Below the pieces are notes generated by a model, which had not been told where the DNA came from, ran no database searches, and saw only the letters and a program-made list of their open reading frames with translations. DNA of 41,753 nt, from positions 1 through 41,753 of the forward strand of contig JAQGGZ010000011.1 in NCBI GenBank assembly GCA_028289125.1. The letters are read 5' to 3'. Made by a program: the position numbers and the translations under genes. This document shows positions 7,418-16,557 of the stretch, one piece after another. This DNA comes from Candidatus Saccharimonadota bacterium (lineage in GTDB: Bacteria > Patescibacteriota > Saccharimonadia > Saccharimonadales > UBA4665). Position 1 is the first letter of the stretch. Each line of letters opens with the position of its first letter.

Positions 7418-10228
7418 ATGAGTGATTACATTCGAGTATCGGGGGCCCGCGAGCATAACCTCAAGAACATCAGTGTTGAGATTCCGCGGGAAAAGCTAGT
7501 TGTCATTACCGGCCTGTCAGGATCCGGTAAGTCCAGCTTGGCTTTCGATACCATTTACGCCGAAGGCCAGCGCCGCTACGTTGAGTCGCTGAGCAGCTAT
7601 GCCCGTCAGTTCCTCGGCCTCATGGAAAAACCAGACGTCGATCAGATTGACGGCCTAAGCCCGGCCATCAGTATCGACCAGAAATCTACCTCCCGTAACC
7701 CCCGGTCGACCGTCGCGACCGTCACCGAAATTTATGATTATCTGCGCCTGCTGTTCGCCCGCGTCGGCATTCCGCACTGTCCGATCGACGGCCAGGTGGT
7801 CGCCCAGCAGACGAACGCGCACATCATCGAACAGGTCGCTGCTCTTCCTAAAGATGCGCGCCTGATGATCCTGGCGCCGATCGTCATCGACAAAAAAGGT
7901 GCTTTTGAGCACATCCCGGAACAGTATCAGCGTGCCGGTTTCGCCCGTGCCCGTGTCGACGGCGTGGTGTACGCGCTCGATGAATTTCCGCAGCTCGACA
8001 AGAAGTATAAGCACACCATTGAAATTGTCATCGACCGCCTGGTCAACAATGAAGAGTCTCGCGGACGCGTTTCCCAATCAGTCGAGCAGGGGCTGGATGT
8101 CGGTGAAGGCCGGCTTGAAGTCCTCAACGCCGATACTGATGAAGTGTTCAGTTACAGCCTGATGTATGCTTGCCCGGACCACCCCGAAATCGCCATTCCC
8201 GAACTTGAACCACGGACCTTCAGTTTCAACAGCCCGCACGGTGCCTGCCCGGTTTGTACGGGGCTCGGTTCGCGGCTTGAAGTCGACCCTGAGCTCGTCA
8301 TCCCGAACGGCCGCCTGACCATCGCCGAAGGCGCCATCCGCCCGTACAACCGCATCAACGTCGATAACTGGTACATGCGCAAACTACAGGCAGTTGCGGA
8401 CCGGTATAAGTTCAGCCTGCAGGTTCCGACCAGCCAGCTGAAGCCGGAGGATCTGGAACGGATCCTGTACGGCACCGGTAAGGAAACCTACAAAGTCAGC
8501 TTGGGCATCGGCCGCTCATTCGAAACGGTCTATGAAGGTGTCATTCCCAATCTGGAGCGACGCCACAAAGAGACCGACAGTGATTTCATGCGCCGCGATA
8601 TCGAGCGGTTCATGCAGGAAAAGCCGTGCTATTTCTGTAAGGGGCGCCGTCTTAAGCCCGAAGTGCTGGCAATCACCATCGCCGACAAGTCGATCATGGA
8701 CGTCTGTGAACTGTCGATCGACGGGGCACTCGACTGGTTCAACGGCCTGGTCTTCAATGAGCAGCATGAAAAAATCTCGAAACTTATCCTGAAAGAAATC
8801 ACCGCTCGCCTCAGTTTCCTGAATGATGTCGGTTTGAACTATCTGACGCTGTTACGCAGCGCCACTACGTTGTCCGGTGGAGAAGCCCAGCGTATTCGCT
8901 TGGCGACCCAGATCGGATCCGGGCTGCAGGGCGTGCTGTACGTGCTAGACGAGCCGAGCATCGGGCTGCACCAACGCGACAACGATCGCCTGATCAAGAC
9001 CCTGAAACACCTCCGCGATATCGGTAACTCGGTCATTGTCGTCGAGCACGATGAAGATACCATCCGGACCGCCGACTATTTACTCGACATCGGCCCGGGT
9101 GCCGGCATCCATGGCGGTAATGTCATCGCAGCCGGAACACCGTCCGAAGTCGAAAAGGTCGAAGACAGCATTACTGGACAATACCTGTCGGGTCGAAAGA
9201 CGATCGCGCTGCCGAAGAAGCGCCGTAAGAGTAATGGCAAAGAGCTTGTCATCAAAGGTGCCCGCGAAAACAACCTGCGCAATGTAGACGTCACGATCCC
9301 GCTCGGCCAACTGGTCGTGATCAGCGGTGTTTCCGGCTCCGGCAAATCAAGTCTGATCAACGATATCTTAGCCAAGGAACTGTTGGCACGTCTGCACCGG
9401 GCTAATACGGTGCCAGGCCGTCATGACGATATCGAGGGTATCGACCAGCTCGACAAAGCTATTATCATCGACCAGTCACCGATCGGTCGGACACCTCGTT
9501 CCAACCCGGCAACGTATACCGGTTTGTTCACGCCTATCCGTGAGCTGTTTGCCAGCGTGCCTGAAGCGAAGCTGCGCGGCTACGGCCCGGGCCGCTTCAG
9601 CTTCAACGTCAAAGGTGGCCGTTGTGAGAACTGCGCCGGCGACGGCATCATCAAGATTGAGATGCATTTCTTGCCGGACGTCTACGTGCCATGTGAAGTC
9701 TGCCATGGTAAGCGATATAACCGCGAAGCGCTGGAAATCCATTACAAGGGCAAGACCATCAGTGACATCCTTGATATGACGTGCGAAGCCGGTCTGGAAT
9801 TCTTTGAGAACATCCCCTCTATCGCTCGTAAGCTGCAGACACTGGTTGACGTCGGTCTCGGCTACATCAGTCTGGGGCAACCGGCGACGCAGCTGTCAGG
9901 TGGTGAAGCGCAGCGTATCAAGCTCTCGACAGAGTTGAGCCGTCGTCCGACCGGCCGCACCCTGTACATCCTGGACGAGCCGACGACCGGTCTGCATATC
10001 GCAGACGTCGACAAACTGCTAAACATGCTGCACGCTCTGGTTGACGCCGGCAACAGCATGATCGTCATCGAACATAACCTGGACGTCATAAAATCGGCCG
10101 ATCATATAATCGACATGGGCCCAGAAGGTGGGGCCGGTGGTGGCGCCATCATCGCTGAAGGTACACCTGAGCAGATTGCCAAGGTCAAAGAGTCGTACAC
10201 CGGCCAATTCTTGAAGCGGATGTTATAG
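7418..10228 (+). CDS. uvrA: Excinuclease ABC subunit A
   Basis: 936 residues, full length for UvrA. It has two ABC ATPase modules with Walker A motifs [12 protein letters not shown] near the N-terminus and [13 protein letters not shown] in the second half. Signature motifs [14 protein letters not shown] and [14 protein letters not shown] are followed by Walker [12 protein letters not shown] and [11 protein letters not shown]. Zinc modules are present: the central CxxC pairs ([16 protein letters not shown]) and the C-terminal CENC...[10 protein letters not shown]. In the first zinc module the usual CPxC reads CPDH, so a histidine may replace one cysteine. UvrA dimers scan for bulky lesions and load UvrB; uvrC lies in this window but uvrB is not seen. 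The stop overlaps the start of the next small gene. Confidence 0.97.
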   Translation: MSDYIRVSGAREHNLKNISVEIPREKLVVITGLSGSGKSSLAFDTIYAEGQRRYVESLSSYARQFLGLMEKPDVDQIDGLSPAISIDQKSTSRNPRSTVATVTEIYDYLRLLFARVGIPHCPIDGQVVAQQTNAHIIEQVAALPKDARLMILAPIVIDKKGAFEHIPEQYQRAGFARARVDGVVYALDEFPQLDKKYKHTIEIVIDRLVNNEESRGRVSQSVEQGLDVGEGRLEVLNADTDEVFSYSLMYACPDHPEIAIPELEPRTFSFNSPHGACPVCTGLGSRLEVDPELVIPNGRLTIAEGAIRPYNRINVDNWYMRKLQAVADRYKFSLQVPTSQLKPEDLERILYGTGKETYKVSLGIGRSFETVYEGVIPNLERRHKETDSDFMRRDIERFMQEKPCYFCKGRRLKPEVLAITIADKSIMDVCELSIDGALDWFNGLVFNEQHEKISKLILKEITARLSFLNDVGLNYLTLLRSATTLSGGEAQRIRLATQIGSGLQGVLYVLDEPSIGLHQRDNDRLIKTLKHLRDIGNSVIVVEHDEDTIRTADYLLDIGPGAGIHGGNVIAAGTPSEVEKVEDSITGQYLSGRKTIALPKKRRKSNGKELVIKGARENNLRNVDVTIPLGQLVVISGVSGSGKSSLINDILAKELLARLHRANTVPGRHDDIEGIDQLDKAIIIDQSPIGRTPRSNPATYTGLFTPIRELFASVPEAKLRGYGPGRFSFNVKGGRCENCAGDGIIKIEMHFLPDVYVPCEVCHGKRYNREALEIHYKGKTISDILDMTCEAGLEFFENIPSIARKLQTLVDVGLGYISLGQPATQLSGGEAQRIKLSTELSRRPTGRTLYILDEPTTGLHIADVDKLLNMLHALVDAGNSMIVIEHNLDVIKSADHIIDMGPEGGAGGGAIIAEGTPEQIAKVKESYTGQFLKRML

Positions 10229-10458
10229 TGACCGAACTCGGCCGTGTTATCCCGCTCTTTACCGAAGCACAACAGACCCGAAATGCACGCCGGGCCGATG
10301 AGACGGTCGAAGCTCTTGAACGAGCAGCTGAACTCGGTGCGCAAATTTTGGAAGCAATCGATGAGCTGAAAGACATGGCCAAAGATGGGAACGTGATAGT
10401 CCAGGATGCCACGGACGCCATACTACGAACCGTCAGGCAAGAATTGCCACCCGTGTAA
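10228..10458 (+). CDS. Small helical protein coupled to uvrA, hypothetical
   Basis: 76 residues starting at a GTG that overlaps the uvrA stop (TAGTG), the classic arrangement for translational coupling. The sequence is almost entirely helix-favouring and charged (for example RRADETVEALERAAELGAQI, then EAIDELKDMAKDGN), with no membrane segment or cysteine. I do not recognise a family. Its fixed junction with uvrA suggests co-expression with excision repair, but that is inference from position only. It is followed after 2 bp by the end of the convergent dedA gene. Confidence 0.6.
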   Translation: MTELGRVIPLFTEAQQTRNARRADETVEALERAAELGAQILEAIDELKDMAKDGNVIVQDATDAILRTVRQELPPV

Positions 10459-10460
10459 AA

Positions 10461-11087
10461 TTAGCGGCGTTTGCGACTGAAGCGAGCGCGTATCGCCTCA
10501 CGGATCTTGGGGTCGCGGAAAGCGTGAAACAGTGTCGGCAACAAGAAAATAAGTATTATTGCGATGAGTAACGGTTCGATGTAATGTTCGACGCCGGGGA
10601 TACGGCTGCCGATGTAGTAACCGAGGGATGTGACGCTGACTGCCCAGGCGATGTCGCCGATCGCGTCATAGATCATGAACTGCTTCAAGGGCATGTTGCC
10701 GGCGCCGGCTGTCACGGGGGCGAAGGTTCGTACGACCGGCACGAAGTGGGCGATCAGCATGGTCTTGCTACCGTATTTTTCATAGAATTTCTCAGCCCGA
10801 TCGATGTACTCTTTGCGAAAGACCACGCTGTCAGGTTTGTTGAATAAACGATGGCCCAGATGCTTGCCGATGTGGTAGCCGATATTGTCACCCAGTATGG
10901 CGGCGCCGGCGACAACCGCCATGGTCAACGGAAAGTTCAACGTGCCGCTGGCAGCCAGGATACCGGCACTGAATAACAGCGTGTCACCGGGGAAGAAGAA
11001 CCCCACCATCATGCCGGATTCTGCGAAGATGATCAGGGCCAGTAACAGCAGGCCGCCGGTCTGAATGAGTTGGGTGACGTCGAACAT
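10461..11087 (-). CDS. DedA family membrane protein
   Basis: 208 residues. The N-terminal re-entrant region carries FAESGMMVGFFFPGDTLLFSAG, the DedA signature (E...PGD). The middle has GAAILGDNIGYHIGKHLG, followed by FVPVVRTFAPVTAGAGNM with the conserved arginine and the R-x-F-x-P pattern. A C-terminal transmembrane helix and a basic tail (RARFSRKRR) complete it. DedA proteins are now regarded as phospholipid flippases/scramblases that recycle undecaprenyl phosphate or phosphatidylethanolamine. In an organism with reduced lipid synthesis it would serve envelope lipid trafficking. AGGGG lies just upstream of the start on the minus strand. Confidence 0.9.
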   Translation of the reverse strand: MFDVTQLIQTGGLLLLALIIFAESGMMVGFFFPGDTLLFSAGILAASGTLNFPLTMAVVAGAAILGDNIGYHIGKHLGHRLFNKPDSVVFRKEYIDRAEKFYEKYGSKTMLIAHFVPVVRTFAPVTAGAGNMPLKQFMIYDAIGDIAWAVSVTSLGYYIGSRIPGVEHYIEPLLIAIILIFLLPTLFHAFRDPKIREAIRARFSRKRR

Positions 11088-11179
11088 ATCCCCTAAGCTT
11101 AGCGATTTTTCTAACGTACGTCCAGCGCTGAACTGTTATACTAGGTAATACAACGAAACATTCAGAGGAGTCCGATTCG

Positions 11180-11926
11180 ATGTCACAAGACACTATTACG
11201 TTAGAAGTTCAATCCCGCGACGTGCTCGGTAAAGCCGTCAAACACCTGCGCAAGGATGGTATCATTCCGGCCGTCGTACACGACCATGGTAAACCATCGA
11301 TCGTCGTCATGGGCGACGAAGTGCAGATGCTGAAGGCATACAAGAAAGCCGGTATGCACCACCCGATCGAGCTGACCGCCGATGGTAAGAAATACGTAAC
11401 ATTAATCAAGACCGCTACTTTCGAGCCCAAGAAGAATCGCTTGACGCACATCGTCTTCAACGCCGTCAATCGTAATGAAAAGGTCGAGGCTGAGATACCG
11501 CTGCGCCCGCATTATGACGAAGGCAACGACGCAAGTCCGGCTGAACGCGCCAGCTTGATGGTACTGCAGCATGTCACGACCGTCTTGGTTGAAGCCACGG
11601 CTACCAACCTGCCAGACTTCCTGGAATATGATGCCGAAAAACTCGTCGCCGTCGGTGATAGTGTCACGGTCGCTGATGTGATCGCCCCAGCCCATGTCGT
11701 CATCAAGGCCGAGCCTGATACCTCGGTCGCCAGCGTATTCGAACCGAGTGCCATCGCCGCCGCTAACGACGCCGCCGGTGGTGACGCTGATGCCGGTGAT
11801 GAATCGACCGTCGATTCCGAGCATGAAAGCAATGCCGAACAAAACACGCAGTCAGATGAAATCCGCCCAGGCGGGAAGAAAGAATTCGAAGACAAGGAAC
11901 AGGGACACGACCCCGAGAAGAAGTAA
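11180..11926 (+). CDS. rplY: 50S ribosomal protein L25, general stress (CTC/TL5) form with acidic tail
   Basis: 248 residues. The N-terminal L25 beta-barrel (about residues 4-95, with RDVLGKAVKHLRKDGIIPAVV) binds 5S rRNA. The second CTC/TL5 domain (about 96-187) contains the PLRP-like strand and the typical ADVIAP segment. The last 60 residues are low-complexity and acidic (Asp, Glu, Gly, Ser), ending in lysines, longer than usual. AGAGGAG precedes the ATG with good spacing. An extended -10 (TGT TATACT, 11137-11142) lies about 37 nt upstream of the start. The gene is monocistronic and ends at a strong bidirectional terminator. Confidence 0.92.
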   Translation: MSQDTITLEVQSRDVLGKAVKHLRKDGIIPAVVHDHGKPSIVVMGDEVQMLKAYKKAGMHHPIELTADGKKYVTLIKTATFEPKKNRLTHIVFNAVNRNEKVEAEIPLRPHYDEGNDASPAERASLMVLQHVTTVLVEATATNLPDFLEYDAEKLVAVGDSVTVADVIAPAHVVIKAEPDTSVASVFEPSAIAAANDAAGGDADAGDESTVDSEHESNAEQNTQSDEIRPGGKKEFEDKEQGHDPEKK

Positions 11927-11941
11927 CATTTGTCTTACTCT

Positions 11942-11975
11942 AAAAAGAACAGCCCACGACGGGCTGTTCTTTTTT
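11942..11975. terminator. Bidirectional intrinsic terminator between rplY and the ABC gene
   Basis: The hairpin AAAAAGAACAGCCC-ACGAC-GGGCTGTTCTTTTT has A and T tracts on both sides, so it can stop transcription from the convergent rplY and ABC transporter genes. Confidence 0.9.
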
Positions 11976-13740
11976 ATTCCTCGATGAAACCACCGGACTG
12001 GCGGTTCCACAATTGGGCATAGACACCGCCCAGGCGCAGTAGTTCGTTATGGCTGCCTTGCTCGACGATCTTACCCTTATCCAGTACGACGATACGGTCC
12101 ATCTTCTGAATGGTGCTCAACCGGTGGGCGATGATGATCGCGGTCCGGTTCTGCATCAGTTTCCATAAGGCGTCCTGGATCAACGCTTCGCTTTCACTGT
12201 CCAGAGCCGAGGTTGCCTCGTCCAATACCAGGATCGGTGCATTTTTGAGCATGGCCCGGGCGATGGCGATACGCTGGCGTTGACCACCGGACAGTTTGAC
12301 TCCGCGTTCACCGACGAACGTGTCGTAGCCTTGCGGCAGGCTCTCGATGAAGCTGTCGGCATGCGCCATCCGGGCAACCCCTCTGATGGTTTTCTGGCTG
12401 GCATCAAGCTGACCGTAGCTGATGTTCTCTCTAATGGAACGGTGGAATAAGATCGGTTCCTGAGACACGTAGGTAATGTGCTGGCGCAGGTCGGTCTGAC
12501 GGATCTTGGTGATATCCTGGCCGTCAATCAGTATCTGGCCGCCCTGGATGTCTACGAACCGCAGCAGCAGGTTTGTCAACGTGGTTTTACCACTACCGCT
12601 CGGTCCGACCAAACCGATCTTTTCGCCCGGCTTGATTTTCAACGACAGGTTGTCATAGAGCATGTCGTTGCCATCGTGGGCGAAATTAACGTTTTTGAAC
12701 TCAATCTGACCGCGGCGGATGCGACTGCGCTCGGGCTTTTTCGGGTCGGCGATTTCGGGCTTCAGCTGGAGTATCTCGGTCATTTCTGCCGAGTCACCGA
12801 GCGAGCGGTTGACATTGCGGACGACCCGGCCGAACAGCCATAACCTATCAACGATGGCTGTCGTATAGCTGACTACCAGGTAGAGGATGCTGGCGTTGGC
12901 GTTGAGATTGACGACCGCGAAAATACCGAACGCAAAGGCAGCGATCCGCAGACCGTTGGTCATCGTCTGGCTGATCGAGTCATTAACGAACGTCTCGATC
13001 GACAGTTTGTGGTAGGCATCGTAGGTAACGTCGGAGGCGGCACGGAAGCGTTTCTGCTCGTAGGCTTCGTGCGCGAAGGCGCGAACGTTAGAGATGTTCG
13101 TGACTGCATCCGCCAGCGCAGCGGTCCGAGCGCTTTCGGTTACGGCCTCGCGCCGGTTGTACGGAAACTGGTGACGGACTCGCCAGCTCATTATCACGAT
13201 GTATATCATGACGATGCCCAGCAGGATCAGGGCGAAGCGCCAAGACTCTATGAACAGGATCGTCAGTGCCGCCAGGAAGGCGGTTAATCCGGTCATGATG
13301 CTCCAGGTGAACTCGTCCATCATCCGTTCATACGAACTGACGAACTTGTTGACCTGTGATACCAATGCACCGCCGAAACTGTTGGCGTGGAATTTTTGAC
13401 CGAGAGATGTCAGATGCTTGAATATGTCGACGATCAAGTCGCGCTGGGCGCGGATTTCGTATTGCCAGACGGCAAAGCCCTGGATGCGCCAGAAGAACAG
13501 TGCCAGTACCATCGAAATGATGAAAGCGATGACGTACGGCAGCAGCTCGGTCCATGCCAGGGGCTGGCCGGTGGCGTAAGCGGTTTGCAACAGTGCGAAG
13601 GCACGCGAGACGATGAACGGCGGGAAAATGTCTTGAAACAGGACGCCCAGAACCGAGCCGACGGTACCGACAGTAAAGTAAATAGGATAGCGTTTGGTGT
13701 ACTGCCAGAAAATCGACAGGGTGCGTTGGGTAGTTTTCAT
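11974..13740 (-). CDS. ABC transporter, fused permease-ATPase half-transporter (exporter type)
   Basis: 588 residues. The N-terminal six-helix ABC exporter domain covers roughly residues 10-310. The nucleotide-binding domain has Walker A GLVGPSGSGKTTLTN, Q-loop YVSQEPILFHRSIREN, signature VKLSGGQRQRIAIARAM, Walker B ILVLDEATSALD and H-loop IIIAHRLSTI. The start is chosen at 13740 because AGGAGG lies 9 nt upstream; an in-frame ATG at 13764 would put that Shine-Dalgarno inside the gene. It works as a homo- or heterodimer to export lipid, drug or peptide; the substrate cannot be read. No partner half-transporter is adjacent, which favours a homodimer. Confidence 0.9.
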   Translation of the reverse strand: MKTTQRTLSIFWQYTKRYPIYFTVGTVGSVLGVLFQDIFPPFIVSRAFALLQTAYATGQPLAWTELLPYVIAFIISMVLALFFWRIQGFAVWQYEIRAQRDLIVDIFKHLTSLGQKFHANSFGGALVSQVNKFVSSYERMMDEFTWSIMTGLTAFLAALTILFIESWRFALILLGIVMIYIVIMSWRVRHQFPYNRREAVTESARTAALADAVTNISNVRAFAHEAYEQKRFRAASDVTYDAYHKLSIETFVNDSISQTMTNGLRIAAFAFGIFAVVNLNANASILYLVVSYTTAIVDRLWLFGRVVRNVNRSLGDSAEMTEILQLKPEIADPKKPERSRIRRGQIEFKNVNFAHDGNDMLYDNLSLKIKPGEKIGLVGPSGSGKTTLTNLLLRFVDIQGGQILIDGQDITKIRQTDLRQHITYVSQEPILFHRSIRENISYGQLDASQKTIRGVARMAHADSFIESLPQGYDTFVGERGVKLSGGQRQRIAIARAMLKNAPILVLDEATSALDSESEALIQDALWKLMQNRTAIIIAHRLSTIQKMDRIVVLDKGKIVEQGSHNELLRLGGVYAQLWNRQSGGFIEE

Positions 13741-13953
13741 GTGGTGCGGCCTCCTGCCGCCCAAAAAATGGTTGATTGTTTTTTAGTGAAGAGTCTTAGC
13801 TGATCAGGCCGAAGCGGCTGACTGCTGGGACGAGTAGGGGATGAATCATTTTTTGCCGCTCCGTTACCACGGTGTTACACCGTTGTTGCTAAATAGTGGT
13901 ATAAATTGTATACTAAATACTTTGGTTACGCAACACGAATAATAAGGATAATT

Positions 13954-15648
13954 ATGGAACCTATCAGAGGCCACGAATCAGCTGATGACGACCGCCCGAA
14001 GCGGCCGAATATCAAAGCACCGATTCCTTTTGAAACCGGTTCTGATAAGAAGTCCAAGAAAAAATCAAAACCCGAAAAGAAGGCGGAAGTCGCACCGGCG
14101 GCTCAGGAATTGAAAAAAGACAAACCGGCTAAGCCTGAAAAGGCTGGTACCGAGCATCTCGTTTTTGAAGAAGGAACTTTGTTCCAGCGTGAACCTGATG
14201 AGGACAAACTTCGCCCGGCACCAAAGCCGGCAGAAAAAGAAGTCGAACCAGCCGTCGAACCGGATCAAACAAACTTTCAGGCTGAAGTGGATCGGCAGGC
14301 CGCCCTCGAAATCGCCGAACAGGAAGCCGCCAAATTGGCTCAAGCCAAACCGGAAACTCCGGTCGAAGCCGCCGTCATCGAAGCGGAAAAAGAACTGCTG
14401 ACAGAAATCCAAGCCAAGGTCGCAGAGGCCAAACCGGAAAAAGCTGAAGAAGCGATTGATACGGCCTACCAGGAAATGATCGATTCGATCAATAAAGAAA
14501 GCTTGCCTCAGACGGAGCCGACTTCGGTCGAAGTCCCGGAACCTGCCGCCCCTGCTGCACCTGAGACTGACCAGGTAACTGCCGCCCGCCAGGCCGCCGA
14601 GGCCGCTTACCGCGACTCCATAGAGACTCCGATCCTCCCGCTGGCCACGCCTGATGTTAGAACCGACTTGCCTCCTCAGCCGCCAGCCGAGATAGCGCCG
14701 CCGACTGCGACCGAACCAGCCGAGCGTCGGTTCTTTGGTTTTGGAAGCTTCCTGGCGGGCGACTGGCTGGGGTACCGCCGAGGCCGCCGCGAAGGTGAGC
14801 AGGCAAGAGATAGCCAAGTCGCATCCTCGAAGCGCGGTGCCAAGCAATCCGTGGCACACCTACAAGAAGTCATTCGCCGCCGTGAAGCACAGATCGCTGA
14901 ACTCGAACGAGAACATTACATTGATGAGCTGGCGATCTCGACTACCACGGTCAAAGTAAATGAGACCGCCCCGCAACAATATCGTCAGCCTGGTCAGGAA
15001 ATCATGACAATGCCGTTGCCAGTGAATCCGTTCGCTGGCCGTGCTGAAGCCATGCCGCCCGTACCGATCATCCCACTAGGCGAAGTCGCCCCGGTTAGGT
15101 CACAGGCAGAAACGACCCTGGCACCGATACCGGAACAGGCGCCGGTTCCGGCAGCGCGAAACGAGCAGTTATCGACGACGGAGCTGGTGCAGATCGCCGA
15201 GCGGATATATGTGGATGGTGTGACGGTCAAAAGCATGTTCGAGGTCGGCCGGTTTGACGAGGATAGCTTGCGTTTGATCGTTGATACGTATCTGCGCAGC
15301 GGCAACGTCAACCAGGTCGTCAGTCAAGAAGTGCAGCGCCATGACCACCTGCGGTTCAAGCGCTTCGAGACACTGAACCAGGTGCCGGCTCCCGGAGCAA
15401 CAGCGTATGGCCCACCGGTGCCGCTTATGCCACCACAGCAACCTTCCGCACACGGCAGTCTGCCGGTGCCGCAACAGTCCGGGCAACCAGTCATAGCGGC
15501 AGGTAACGCTGTGAATCCGAATCAGCCTGGCACTCCCGTCAAGCCCGAGGAATCCGGTTCGAACCTCGAACGCATCGTACTGATAGTCAGCATCATCCTG
15601 GTGGTAGTGGCTTCCGTCATCCTCATAGGATTGTTCGCCAGGAGCTAA
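13954..15648 (+). CDS. Pro/Glu/Ala-rich tail-anchored protein, hypothetical
   Basis: 564 residues from ATG 13954, which has AAGGA at good spacing; the frame is open back to 13906 but without a ribosome-binding site. The first 260 residues are low-complexity, rich in Lys, Pro, Glu and Ala ([20 protein letters not shown]-like), probably disordered. A short conserved-looking core, [20 protein letters not shown], is followed by a helical charged stretch, a Pro/Gln-rich linker and a folded segment near residues 405-480. A single C-terminal transmembrane helix ([20 protein letters not shown]) ends in ARS. It is therefore probably a cytoplasmic protein anchored by its tail, or a pilus/divisome scaffold. 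I do not recognise a family. Confidence 0.7.
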   Translation: MEPIRGHESADDDRPKRPNIKAPIPFETGSDKKSKKKSKPEKKAEVAPAAQELKKDKPAKPEKAGTEHLVFEEGTLFQREPDEDKLRPAPKPAEKEVEPAVEPDQTNFQAEVDRQAALEIAEQEAAKLAQAKPETPVEAAVIEAEKELLTEIQAKVAEAKPEKAEEAIDTAYQEMIDSINKESLPQTEPTSVEVPEPAAPAAPETDQVTAARQAAEAAYRDSIETPILPLATPDVRTDLPPQPPAEIAPPTATEPAERRFFGFGSFLAGDWLGYRRGRREGEQARDSQVASSKRGAKQSVAHLQEVIRRREAQIAELEREHYIDELAISTTTVKVNETAPQQYRQPGQEIMTMPLPVNPFAGRAEAMPPVPIIPLGEVAPVRSQAETTLAPIPEQAPVPAARNEQLSTTELVQIAERIYVDGVTVKSMFEVGRFDEDSLRLIVDTYLRSGNVNQVVSQEVQRHDHLRFKRFETLNQVPAPGATAYGPPVPLMPPQQPSAHGSLPVPQQSGQPVIAAGNAVNPNQPGTPVKPEESGSNLERIVLIVSIILVVVASVILIGLFARS

Positions 15649-15660
15649 CCACGGTATACT
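15631..15660 (+). promoter_or_regulatory. trhO promoter, leaderless
   Basis: TTGTTC at 15631-15636 and TATACT at 15655-15660 are 18 bp apart. The trhO ATG begins 7 nt after the -10, where transcription would be expected to start, and there is no Shine-Dalgarno. Confidence 0.55.
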
Positions 15661-15667
15661 GAAAGTC

Positions 15668-16549
15668 ATGCAAAAAATCCTGTTATATTACATTTTCACT
15701 CCGCTCAGCGATCCGGACGCCGTTTGTCTGTGGCAAAAGACCCTGTGTCAAAGTCTGGGTCTGAAAGGCCGTATCCTGTTGTCCGAACATGGCTTGAACG
15801 GTACGGTCGGTGGCGATATCGAAGCTTTGAAACGCTACGTCACCGCCACAAAGCAATACCCGGCCTTCCGATCGATCGCATTCAAATGGTCGGACGGTTC
15901 GGCGGATGATTTCCCGCGACTCAGCGTCAAGGTCCGTTCCGAAATCGTCACCTTCGGCGCCGCTGACGAACTCCAAGTCACTGAAAAAGGCATCGTCGGA
16001 GGCGGTAAACATTTGACGCCACAACAGGTTCACGAACTGGTCAAAGAACGTGGTGAAGACGTCATATTTTTCGATGGGCGCAATGCGTACGAGGCCGCCG
16101 TTGGCAAATTTAAGAATGCCGTCGTGCCACAAGTCAACAATACCCGCGACTTCTTAACCGAACTCGAAAAGCCCGAATATCAGGCCCTGAAAGACAAGCC
16201 GATCGTGACGTACTGCACTGGCGGCATCCGCTGCGAAGTCCTGAGCGCCCTGATGAAGAATCGCGGCTTCGAAGAGGTTTACCAGATAGATGGCGGTATC
16301 GCCAAGTACGGCGAGCAGTTTGGCGACGACGGTCTGTGGGAGGGCGCTTTGTACGTCTTTGACGACCGCGTCACGACCAAGTTCAGCCAGGACGCGAAAG
16401 ACATCGGCAGCTGCGTACACTGTGATGGCAAGACCAGCCGCTACATCAACTGCGCCAACAAGCAGTGCAACCAACTGATCCTCGTCTGTCAGGACTGCAA
16501 CCAGCAGACCTACTGCACCACCTGCGCCAAGCAGCCCGCCGGCGTATAA
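15668..16549 (+). CDS. trhO: tRNA uridine(34) hydroxylase TrhO (rhodanese domain)
   Basis: 293 residues. An N-terminal acylphosphatase-like domain ([19 protein letters not shown]) precedes a rhodanese domain whose active-site loop is CTGGIRCE, with C183 as nucleophile. A C-terminal cysteine-rich segment with paired CxxC motifs (CVHCDG, CQDC, CTTC) may bind zinc. TrhO (YceA) inserts the oxygen into C5 of U34 in tRNAs to make ho5U, independent of prephenate, on the way to cmo5U or mo5U. tRNA-Val(UAC) in this window is a plausible substrate. The gene ends 8 nt before the uvrC start. Confidence 0.92.
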   Translation: MQKILLYYIFTPLSDPDAVCLWQKTLCQSLGLKGRILLSEHGLNGTVGGDIEALKRYVTATKQYPAFRSIAFKWSDGSADDFPRLSVKVRSEIVTFGAADELQVTEKGIVGGGKHLTPQQVHELVKERGEDVIFFDGRNAYEAAVGKFKNAVVPQVNNTRDFLTELEKPEYQALKDKPIVTYCTGGIRCEVLSALMKNRGFEEVYQIDGGIAKYGEQFGDDGLWEGALYVFDDRVTTKFSQDAKDIGSCVHCDGKTSRYINCANKQCNQLILVCQDCNQQTYCTTCAKQPAGV

Positions 16550-16557
16550 TATCTATA

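Noticed and set aside
14065-14859. 264-codon antisense frame in the Pro/Glu-rich gene
   Set aside because: Low-complexity Phe/Arg/Leu-rich translation is the mirror of the Lys/Glu-rich coding strand.
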